Assembly: GCF_000013745.1 (NCBI RefSeq)
Contig: NC_007925.1
Coordinates: 682,001-746,000, forward strand
DNA from: Rhodopseudomonas_A palustris_F
GTDB taxonomy: Bacteria > Pseudomonadota > Alphaproteobacteria > Rhizobiales > Xanthobacteraceae
Direction of reading: 5' to 3'
Length of the DNA: 64,000 nt
In this document: one piece after another, positions 18,223 through 25,722 of the stretch
Layout: each line of letters begins with the position of its first letter
How positions within the stretch are numbered: the first letter of the stretch is position 1
Translations under genes and position numbers: made by a program
The notes under the pieces: model-generated
Databases searched by the model: none
Seen by the model: the letters and a program-made list of their open reading frames with translations, nothing else
Told to the model about the DNA's origin: nothing

Positions 18223-19221
18223 ATGCTCGCGCGTGACGTAATGACCACTGACGTTTCAGTCGTGGGGCCGAATTCTTCCTCGGCGGAAGTGGCACGCATT
18301 CTGCTCGCCACACGGGTCAGCGCCTTGCCTGTCGTCGACCACGACGGCGCCCCGATCGGCGTCGTCAGCGAATGGGATCTGGTCGGCCAGCATGCGACGG
18401 ACCGTGTCGCCAAGCGTGAACGGTGGCTGTCGCACTTGGCTGAGGGGCAACCGTTGGCGGCCGACTTCCTGCAATCGGTCGATCCGACCAACCGCACTAC
18501 GGCCGAAATCATGCATCAACCAGTGATCGCCGTCCCGGAGACGACGCCGATCGCTGAAGTCGCGCGCTTAATTGCCGAACATCGGATCAAGCGTGTCTTC
18601 GTCACGCGTGGTGATCGCCTGGTTGGCGTAGTTTCGCGGATCGACTTGGTACGGGCGCATCTGCTTGAGGCCACTCCTGTCGCGCTGCATCCGCGTCGCG
18701 TCCCGGTGGGAGAGGAATCTTCTGACGTCTCGACGGCACGCTCCGGCCCGCCGCCGGTGCCGAACCCAAGCACTTCGGCACCAACGATTGCAAGCGGACC
18801 GAGCGCCGCCGAATTTGACCTGTTGGTCGCAGCCGCGGAACAAGCCGAACAGATGCAGCGCACGGCCGCCGAGCGCATCGCCAGCGATGCGCGGCGCGCG
18901 CTGGTTACCGCGCTCCAGCAGAAGGTGCTCAGCCACGCGGCCTGGCAGTCGTTGATCGAGCGCGCTCGTCACGTCGCGAAGCGCGGCGGCCGGGAATTCC
19001 TGCTCATCCGATTTCCGTCGGAACTGTGCAGCGACCGGGGACGCGCGATCAATGCGGCCGATCCGAAGTGGCCCGAATCCTTGTGCGGCGAGGCCGCCGA
19101 CGTGTTCGAACGCTGGCAACGGGAGTTGAAGCCGCAGGGTTTTGGCCTGACCGCTCAGATCCTTGACTTCCCAGGCGGCTTTCCTGGCGACGCAGGCCTC
19201 ACACTAAGGTGGGGGCGTTGA
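18223..19221 (+). CDS. CBS-domain-pair protein with an uncharacterised C-terminal region
   Basis: A 332-residue cytoplasmic protein. It opens with MLARDVMTTDVSVVGP and holds two CBS motifs (about 1-60 and 90-150; VSALPVVDHDGAPIGVVSEWDLV and RVFVTRGDRLVGVVSRIDLV), the adenylate-sensing Bateman module. A Pro/Ser-rich linker (about 165-195) leads to an alpha/beta C-terminal region (about 200-332) that I do not recognise. GGAGAAAG lies just upstream of ATG 18223, so the longer upstream frame is rejected. The likely role is energy-state sensing; the target is unknown. Confidence 0.8.
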   Translation: MLARDVMTTDVSVVGPNSSSAEVARILLATRVSALPVVDHDGAPIGVVSEWDLVGQHATDRVAKRERWLSHLAEGQPLAADFLQSVDPTNRTTAEIMHQPVIAVPETTPIAEVARLIAEHRIKRVFVTRGDRLVGVVSRIDLVRAHLLEATPVALHPRRVPVGEESSDVSTARSGPPPVPNPSTSAPTIASGPSAAEFDLLVAAAEQAEQMQRTAAERIASDARRALVTALQQKVLSHAAWQSLIERARHVAKRGGREFLLIRFPSELCSDRGRAINAADPKWPESLCGEAADVFERWQRELKPQGFGLTAQILDFPGGFPGDAGLTLRWGR

Positions 19222-19761
19222 TCGAGAGCACGCAGGGTGCTCCAATTGAGCGCTAGTGCGGTGCCGCCGATGTGCCGCCGATGTGCCGCCGGCGTGCTGC
19301 GGCCCCGACCGGCTCACCGGCATCGGCGCGACGATTGTTTGCGATGGCGAAGCCGATTGCCGGGATGCTTGTCGAAGAGACCAAGGGGGGCCGCATCATC
19401 CCCGAAAACGACCGCACCAGCGAGTACGGCCGAGCCTCCGGGTCTATGTCGGCCGGACCAAAATCGGAGCCGCTTAGTCGAAGACCTCCAGCGAAGGCCG
19501 CGACTGCCCTTCGGTCAAGCTCGACGATCCGAGCTCAACGCTCCGATCTGCGCCGACCCGTTCGACGACGAAGGCGCCGATCTTCACCCTGATCTGGTCC
19601 CGCAGCCGCGAGCCCACGGCGACTGCGCCGGTAAACCCGACAACGCCCCCGCTCAACAGAGCGGGGCGCCGCGATTGTTCGTACGCGTCGTTTCGCTGCC
19701 ACCTTCCGGCTGACGTCCTGATCTGCGAGTCTGCGGCTTGGTTTCAACCGCTAGGCTTAGA
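19222..19761. other. Noncoding or decayed stretch before the IS66 remnant
   Basis: About 540 bases with overlapping frames on both strands and no recognisable domain. It opens with tandem GTGCCGCCGAT-like units (about 19258-19295). It is probably degraded sequence at the border of the mobile region. Confidence 0.5.
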
Positions 19762-20207
19762 ATGGACACAGAGGATAGTGCTATCACCAAGCCGGTTCGG
19801 CGGCTGGAGGTCTTTACCGGAGCCGGTCGGCGGCGGACATGGAGCGACGAGGACAAGGCGCGGGTAGTTGCGGAGATCGAGACCAGCGGCGACTCGGTTT
19901 CGGGCGTCGCTCGGCGGCACGGATTGTCGCCGCAGCAATTGTTCGGCTGGCGCCGGCAAGTTCGAGAATCTCAAACACTGGCTTCCAGGGATGATGAACC
20001 GCGGTTCGTCCCGGCGGTCGTCGATCCGGCATTGTCCGACACCGCGGCTCCTCGGCGGCGCAAGACCACGCGTCGAGACCGGGACGAACCGCTCGCCGGA
20101 ATGATCGAGGTTGCAATCGACGGCGTGCGTGATGGTGCGCATCGGCCCCGGCGCCCCGGCAGGGTAGCATCGCCGCGGTGTTGCGGGCATTGAAAGCCAG
20201 CGCGTGA
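19762..20207 (+). pseudogene. IS66 tnpA, frameshifted
   Basis: The N-terminal helix-turn-helix region is intact (residues about 15-70, EDKARVVAEIETSGDSVSGV and RRHGLSPQQLFGWRR). After IEVAIDGV the frame breaks. The expected continuation is spread over the other two frames: MVRIGPGAPAG, then SIAAVLRALKASA and the original stop at 20205-20207. That stop overlaps the tnpB GTG (GTGA), as in intact IS66 elements. Confidence 0.85.
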
Positions 20208-20558
20208 TCGGCCCGACCGGCGCGGTGCGCGTGATGGTGGCGACCAAGCCTGTAGACTTCCGCAAGGGCGCCGATGGATTGGCGGCGCTGGTGCGCGAGA
20301 GCCTGGCGGCGGATCCGTTCTCGGGGGCGATCTACGTGTTCCGCGCCAAGCGCGCGGACCGGATCAAGCTGGTGTTCTGGGACGGCACGGGTCTGTGCCT
20401 GTTTGCCAAGCGGCTGGAGGACGGCATCTTCCGTTGGCCGAAGAGTAAGCGTCGTGATGCATTTGACCGCCGCGCAATTGTCGGCGCTGCTGGAAGGGCT
20501 GGACTGGCGGCGTGTCCATGCGTCGCGAGAGACGGTGACGCCGGCGCAGCCGGGTTGA
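20204..20558 (+). pseudogene. IS66 tnpB, frameshifted
   Basis: Residues from IGPTGAVRVMVATKPVDFRK to RLEDGIFRWPK match IS66 TnpB. After about 20445 the frame is lost, and the rest (HLTAAQLSALLEGLDWRRVH) continues in another frame to the stop at 20558. The unshifted frame runs on without similarity to 20629. Both the DFRKGADGLAALVRE and FWDGTGLCLFAKRLE signatures are present. Confidence 0.85.
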
Positions 20559-20636
20559 TACTTGGGCTCTGCGGCGAAGTGAATCAGCCGCGTTGGAATC
20601 GTCGCAAAGTGCCGGAAAATATGATCTGATTTGATC

Positions 20637-20990
20637 ATGCCGAGCGATGGATTGCCCGACGATTCCGAGACGCTGAAAGCGATGCTGCTTGCGGAGCGGG
20701 CACAGAACGAACGGCTGCGTCAGATCATCAAGGACCTGCAACGCCACCAGTTTGGCCGCCGGGCGGAGACGCTGCCCGAGGACCAGATGCTGCTGGGCCT
20801 CGAGGACGTCGAGCAGGCGGCGGCGAGTGATGCGGCGGGCGCGGAGCAGGCAACACCGGCCGCGCGACAGGCCACAGTTGCGAAGCGGCGAGCCAATCGT
20901 GGCGCGCTGCCGGCGCATCTGCCGCGGATTGAGACCACCCTCGACATCGACGACAAGACCTGCCGCTGCTGCCAGGGCGACTGCGGGTAA
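20637..20990 (+). pseudogene. IS66 tnpC transposase, N-terminal fragment
   Basis: About 117 codons of the IS66 DDE transposase N-terminus: leucine-rich helix, the QFGRRAETLPEDQ motif and the start of the zinc-finger segment (CRCCQGDC), then a stop. The catalytic DDE domain is missing from this window, so the transposase is dead. The sequence after 20990 is unrelated. Confidence 0.85.
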
Positions 20991-21252
20991 GCTCTGCCTT
21001 GCAACCTCAATAAGCTGCTCGACGCTACGGGCCACCGAGGGCTCGACCCACACCCTATGCACCTGCGGTGCTGACGCTTCGCGGGCCGAGTGCGGCTATC
21101 CCATTGGGTTGAGACGATCTTTCTATGTAGATCACTGTTTACGCATGAGGTTACGTGCGCTGACAGGTCTGACCTGATAGTTTGGCGGAATTCGATTTCG
21201 GTCAAGGACTTGGGCGAATGGCAGGGCGATTACGGCAATCTTCTGTCTATCG

Positions 21253-22392
21253 TTACTCGTGCTCGCGCTCTCGATAGCGAAGCTTGATCCTGACGCCGGC
21301 CATGGCCGCCGGCTGATCCAACGCCCGAATAGCTTGGCCGAGCCGCGACCCGAGTTGGGCTGCGCGCTGTTGGTCGGTGCTTGCCGCCGCCGCCGCGACC
21401 GCGGTCGGCGCTGCTGCCGATTGGATCGGCGAGGCCGCGTTGGACAGGTCCGCCAACAGAGCTCGGAGAGGTCGCGCGCTGGAGGTAGCCATTGCCCTCG
21501 TGTGCTGACGGTCTTGGTCGAGCTCGAACCCGAGCGCCTTGGCTTCTGCCTGCCAATGCTTGATGAGGTCGCCGAGTCTTGCGTCCTGTTTGGGACGGCG
21601 GGTCCGCAGGGTTGCGAGCTCCATCCCTTTTGGTGTGCTGTAGCCATGAATGCGGGCGGCCTCCTCGATGGCCTGGCGCCGCTTGGAGAAAGCCCGCTCA
21701 ACATCGCGCGGGATGGCCGCGACCCGGAACGTATCCTTCTGCCGCTCAAGCCGGATGCCTCGGCGCTCCAGCTCTGAGGCAAGGGCTTGTCGGTAGGTTG
21801 CGCCAGCGTGCTTCTGTGCCTTGTAGAGCTCACGGCTGAGGATTGCTCCCCAACTGCCGTCGCGGCGCGGAGCGAGGTTGAAGATGAAGGCATGGGTGTG
21901 GAGCTGTGGATCGGATTCACGGCTGGTGTGGTGATCGAACTGCGCCATCAGCAAGCCCGCGGTTCGCTCCCGTGTGGCGCCGCCCCGGCCACGTCTGGCC
22001 CAGCCGGCGGTCGCTTCGAGACGCGCCGTTGCGGCCAGCACCGCCGAGCGATGGCCTTGCTCGATTCCCTCCCGGTCGTGCGCATCGGAGAGAGCCCACA
22101 AAACCGAGACCGATTTCGGGGCGCTGAAGGTCATGTCCCAGCCGGCGGAATGCTCCCGCCCGCGCCCGCCAATTTGTGCGAGCCGCTCCCCGGTTTTGGG
22201 ATCGACGCCTTGCAGCGCGGCGTCGAATTCGCCCTGTGTGACTGGCTCAACCAGACTCAGCCGCTCGGCGCCGCGGCCGGCCCAACGGCCGGGCGGCTCC
22301 CCCTCACGGCTATAGTAATCGTCGCGCTGCAGATGGGCGTAATATCGCAACGCGGAGGCCGCATTCCCGCGCGCGGAGATCGAGGCCACCAT
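21253..22392 (-). CDS. MobF-family (TrwC/TraI-type) conjugative relaxase, helicase-less
   Basis: A 379-residue relaxase domain. The N-terminal Tyr pair is at 17-18 (RYYAH), WDMTFSAPKSVSVLWAL is at 85-101, and the metal-binding histidine triad is His154/155, His165 and His167 in HHTSRESDPQLHTH. Full-length TrwC proteins are about 970 residues with a C-terminal helicase. Here the protein ends after a short helical tail and no helicase gene follows, so it is a minimal or truncated relaxase. The start is three bases after the coupling protein stop codon, so translation is coupled. Its role would be oriT nicking and transfer of linked DNA. Confidence 0.88.
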   Translation of the reverse strand: MVASISARGNAASALRYYAHLQRDDYYSREGEPPGRWAGRGAERLSLVEPVTQGEFDAALQGVDPKTGERLAQIGGRGREHSAGWDMTFSAPKSVSVLWALSDAHDREGIEQGHRSAVLAATARLEATAGWARRGRGGATRERTAGLLMAQFDHHTSRESDPQLHTHAFIFNLAPRRDGSWGAILSRELYKAQKHAGATYRQALASELERRGIRLERQKDTFRVAAIPRDVERAFSKRRQAIEEAARIHGYSTPKGMELATLRTRRPKQDARLGDLIKHWQAEAKALGFELDQDRQHTRAMATSSARPLRALLADLSNAASPIQSAAAPTAVAAAAASTDQQRAAQLGSRLGQAIRALDQPAAMAGVRIKLRYREREHE

Positions 22393-22395
22393 CGG

Positions 22396-24204
22396 TCAGC
22401 GCCGCGTCTTCAGGATCTTGTCGGCCAGGTCCTTGGTGAGACGGGAGGGGGGCGGCGACGGCTCAGGAATAGTCTCTCCGCTGTCGGTCTTTGAGGCTCT
22501 TGCAACCGAGGGCTGGGTCCAATCAGCCGGCATGATCGGCTCCCGCAGTTTCGGCAGGCTGAGATAGGGCAGCTCCAACTCGTAGACGTCTTCACCGAGG
22601 CCGATGAACAGGACCCTGACGCCGCCTTTGGTCGGCCCGAGATGGGAGGCAAGCTCGGACGCTGTGACCACGCGTCGAATCTCGCGCTGAATGCTTTCGG
22701 TGACGCTGGTCTTGCCACTGGTGCGGGTCGCGCTTTGCGTTGACCGTTCGACTTCCTGGTCCCCGATCAGGCGGCTGATGTCTTCGGCGGCTTCGCTGGC
22801 GTTGATGCGGGTAATGATCTTGGTGCCGGTCATGCCGAACCAGGATTTGGCCTGGTCCTGGCCATAGACGGCGCGGATCTGGGCGGTGTCCTGAGCCCCA
22901 ATGACGACGGCCACACCCTTGGAGCGGCCGAGCTCTAGGAAGGTCGCAAACTGCTTGATCGGCGGCAGCTGCGGGAACTCGTCGAGGAATAGCCACACCC
23001 GCCGTTGCCTGCTTTCGGACAAGGTCGGGCTACCGACCGCCGAGGCGAGCAGGCCCAACATGCTGCCGATCCAGATCCGCGACAGTTCGGGATATCCGGG
23101 ATCATGCTGCAGGATCAGCGGGCGGTAGGGGATTGGTTTGTGCAGCCAGGCACGAATCGAGAAGCGCTCGGCCGACCGGTCGGGCCAAGCCTCGGCCAGG
23201 ACGGAGACAATCCGCATGTGGGTCTGGAAGGTCGTCAGAATGCTCTGCGTGGTCTTGCTGTCGGGCTGGTTGAGCAGCCGCAGCGCATTCGGGTTGTGAT
23301 CCTTTGCGAAAACCGTGAGCTGATCGACATCGGCGGTCACGACGGCTTCGAGGTCGGCCCAACCCCAATCCTGCCCTCTGGTCGCCTGCAGATGAACGAT
23401 GCAGGCGACAAAGATTTCCTGCGCCGCCTGCGACCACATCGGATCTGAGCTTGGCGGAATAAAGCGGGCGGCGAGTTCGCGGGCGTCCTGCTTGATGCTG
23501 CAATCGGCCGCCACATCCCAGACCAGCGACCTGCGGTCATGGGGGGCGACAAGGAGGGGATCTCCCTGCGCGGGAAGACCGCCCATCATGTCCCCCTTGG
23601 TGTCGAGCACCAGGATTCCATCCCCTCGTGCATTTGCCCCGTCGATCAGATTCAGCATGGTCTGGGTCTTGCCGCCGCCGACGCTGCCGAGGATCAAAAA
23701 GTGTCGTGCCTCGCGCTCGCGCCCAATGGGGATAGCTGGCACCAGGGCCACGCCTTCGCCGTGGATCCGGCATTCAACGGCAGCAGCCCGGGCAAAGGCC
23801 TTCAGGCCTGGACCGCCTGCATGCAATCGCGCTCCGCGAATGATCTTCAACGCGGGTGAATCCAGGCGAAGGCTCAGCGCGAAGCCGAACAGCGCCACGA
23901 GCGCGGCGATGCTGGAGCCGAAAACGGTCCAGAACCGAATCTCGAAGCCGTCCAAAGCACGAGATTGCGAAAGCTGCTGCCGGCAAAGCAGCCAATAGGC
24001 TTCACCGTTGCGGTCTCCGAACCACCCCAAAATGCGTTGGCTGACACACGCGTGAACCTGCGCCGAACGATAGGGCACGGTCGTTCCATCCGCCACCGTG
24101 ACGCCGAGTGGCCAAACCTCAAAGCCGAGCTGGTAAGAACCAGCCGCGAAAGCAAAGCAGCTCATTGCCGCCACGAAAGTGATAATCCGCAGGTGTCGGG
24201 TCAT
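22396..24204 (-). CDS. Type IV coupling protein (VirD4/TraD-like ATPase)
   Basis: A 602-residue T4CP that links a relaxosome to a type IV secretion channel. There are two N-terminal membrane helices (about 7-28 and 91-112), Walker A GSVGGGKT at 173-180 and Walker B VWLFLDEF with Asp408-Glu409. DTKGDM at 201-206 and ELGRSKGVAVVIGAQD are typical of TraD/TrwB. Its start overlaps the stop of the preceding accessory gene by ATGA. No mating-pair-formation genes are in the window, so transfer would need a helper channel. Confidence 0.9.
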   Translation of the reverse strand: MTRHLRIITFVAAMSCFAFAAGSYQLGFEVWPLGVTVADGTTVPYRSAQVHACVSQRILGWFGDRNGEAYWLLCRQQLSQSRALDGFEIRFWTVFGSSIAALVALFGFALSLRLDSPALKIIRGARLHAGGPGLKAFARAAAVECRIHGEGVALVPAIPIGREREARHFLILGSVGGGKTQTMLNLIDGANARGDGILVLDTKGDMMGGLPAQGDPLLVAPHDRRSLVWDVAADCSIKQDARELAARFIPPSSDPMWSQAAQEIFVACIVHLQATRGQDWGWADLEAVVTADVDQLTVFAKDHNPNALRLLNQPDSKTTQSILTTFQTHMRIVSVLAEAWPDRSAERFSIRAWLHKPIPYRPLILQHDPGYPELSRIWIGSMLGLLASAVGSPTLSESRQRRVWLFLDEFPQLPPIKQFATFLELGRSKGVAVVIGAQDTAQIRAVYGQDQAKSWFGMTGTKIITRINASEAAEDISRLIGDQEVERSTQSATRTSGKTSVTESIQREIRRVVTASELASHLGPTKGGVRVLFIGLGEDVYELELPYLSLPKLREPIMPADWTQPSVARASKTDSGETIPEPSPPPSRLTKDLADKILKTRR

Positions 24205-24521
24205 GCCGCCCTCCCAGTGCTCTCGCCGGTCAGGGCCTTCAACAGCGCCTCGAACATCGCCAACAGGTCACGCGCCGTCCGGTCGATCGACTGGACCACG
24301 GCAGAGATTTCCTGGTCCTGCTGTTCAAGAGCGACGAGCCGCCGCTCGATCAGCATCAATCGATCGGCGAGCGCTCTGTTGTCGCCGCCAGCAAGCCCAG
24401 TGCGGATCAGGTCACGCGCGACGCCGGTGATACTCGCCGACAATGTATAGGCACGCGCGTGAAGCTGGTCGATTTCGCTTTTTGCAAGACGGATCGAGAC
24501 GGGTTTTGTCTTGTCGGTCAT
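24201..24521 (-). CDS. Small mobilisation accessory protein, ribbon-helix-helix-like
   Basis: A 106-residue protein opening MTDKTKPVSIRLAKSEIDQL, a pattern like the N-terminal beta-strand and helix of ribbon-helix-helix DNA-binding proteins such as TrwA/MobC accessories. A coiled-coil-like C-terminal half follows (RLMLIERRLVALEQQDQE). ATG 24521 has GAGG six bases upstream. It is the first gene of a three-gene operon with the coupling protein and relaxase, so I infer binding to oriT upstream and autoregulation. The family assignment comes from context and pattern. Confidence 0.7.
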   Translation of the reverse strand: MTDKTKPVSIRLAKSEIDQLHARAYTLSASITGVARDLIRTGLAGGDNRALADRLMLIERRLVALEQQDQEISAVVQSIDRTARDLLAMFEALLKALTGESTGRAA

Positions 24522-24606
24522 GAAATGCCTCAACTGATTTGCCGAGGCGATCGATCACGGGTCTTGATAAGCTGCTGCTCGATGGACAGGCTTCACGACA
24601 AAACGC

Positions 24607-24858
24607 TCAGTCAATGTCCTCAAGCACTGAATTGGGCAAAGCAGGGAGTCCGTGCGGCGCGATCGTCGCCCCGCAGTAACCTTCGTTCAAACATTGGGAG
24701 CATTTCAAATGCTTTGCCAGGTCGGTCGTACAATCGGCGTGAAAATCGCGCAAATACTGATCCTCGAACCGACGCGAGATACGTCGCACCCCTACGAGTA
24801 CTGCCTCACCTGCTCGTCTGTGAATTAGCAGTGCTGGCGCTCTTCGCGAGCGGATCAA
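24607..24858 (-). CDS. Possible small zinc-finger-like protein
   Basis: An 83-codon frame whose second half looks protein-like: DLAKHLKCSQCLNEGYCGAT with a CxxC-x4-C cysteine cluster, ending SVLEDID. The first 25 codons look random and no clear ribosome site is present, so it may be the 3' part of a decayed gene. I do not recognise the family. Confidence 0.25.
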   Translation of the reverse strand: MIRSRRAPALLIHRRAGEAVLVGVRRISRRFEDQYLRDFHADCTTDLAKHLKCSQCLNEGYCGATIAPHGLPALPNSVLEDID

Positions 24859-25220
24859 TCCCTTGGTCTCGATCGGCGACCTGAGGCGGAGCCGAGTTGA
24901 TCGGCCTCAGCGTTGAGCAGTCGTCCGGACCACCGACGCAATAGGGCTGCTCGTCGCTGGCGAGACCGTTGCGGATCACCGTAGGCAATCCGGTAGGTCG
25001 CGCATCCTCACGTCCGCGGGTCGCTCGGTTCAGCGCCGAGGCCTTGAAGTCGGATGTCAGTCGGTGAATTGTTGCGGGCGCGAGGCCTTACGACAGATGG
25101 GAACGCCAACCGCCGAGTTCGTCTGCTGTGAGGGTGTGAAACGCCACATCGGCATGGCTGGGCCGCCGCCGATGTCTGTCTTCAAACATTTATTTATAGA
25201 CAAACACACCCTCGGAAACC

Positions 25221-25280
25221 AAAATAACCGGCCCCGGAATCGAACCCAAACTGGCTAAATTCGGCTTGGTATCCATGCTG
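25221..25280 (-). other. tRNA T-arm-like sequence, possible attachment-site remnant
   Basis: On the minus strand GGGTTCGATTCCGGGGCC resembles a tRNA T-arm, but the T-stem has a G-G mismatch and no cloverleaf or CCA end can be built. Next to it is a short direct repeat TGGTATC (TGGTATCcatgcTGGTATC). Mobile islands often end in such tRNA-derived att sites. An attL/attR reading is inference. Confidence 0.3.
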
Positions 25281-25722
25281 GTATCGTTGTTTTTATGGCG
25301 TTACAAACCGCATATTTATTAATCTGTTATAGCCACTATTCGGTGCCGGCCAGGGCACCATTCGGGCATTCGCCCATTGTTTGCCAACGCCCCATTCCTC
25401 CTGTCGCCTGGTGAAGCTTGGTCCACGTGCCGCCGCCAGCGGCCGGCTGACGTCGGCGATTTCGGCGCGTTCGGGTCAATCAGGTCATCGGTCTCCCGGA
25501 AGTCCGGGGTCCCTCGGGTCGCGTCGGCGGGTCGCAAACCGATCCGCCCGGGACAGCGCGCTCGGACCGCGGCGCGCTCGCTGCGGCGCAATTTGGCCTG
25601 CCGCATCCGTTCCGTCGGCTTGACTTCGATCATGGTGCCGGATCCTGCGGTTTGTAGGATCGGCCGTCCTCGGAAAGAGCTTGCCGCCATCGCAGCCGCC
25701 ATATCCGATGGGGGCTCGCCGC

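Larger units (their letters stand above)
19762..20990 (+). mobile_element. Decayed IS66-family insertion sequence
   Basis: Three IS66 genes in canonical order tnpA-tnpB-tnpC, each damaged. tnpA carries two frameshifts, tnpB one, and tnpC stops after about 117 of roughly 500 expected codons. The terminal inverted repeats could not be located. The element cannot move on its own. Confidence 0.85.
24534..25722. other. Mostly noncoding region upstream of the mobilisation operon; possible oriT location
   Basis: About 1.2 kb with one weak small frame (listed separately). Relaxase/accessory operons usually have oriT directly upstream, so 24534-24750 is the best place to look, but I see no nic sequence I can name. 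The middle holds a T-arm-like sequence, and the right part leads into dorS. Confidence 0.45.

Noticed and set aside
18100..18235. tRNA-like sequence (GAGTGGCTGA, GGATTCGAACG) before the CBS gene
   Set aside because: No acceptor, D- or T-stem pairs correctly on either strand, and no CCA end; the resemblance is limited to short strings.
19237..19713. 158-codon frame before the IS66 remnant
   Set aside because: Arg/Pro-rich, no motif, several competing frames; probably decayed DNA.
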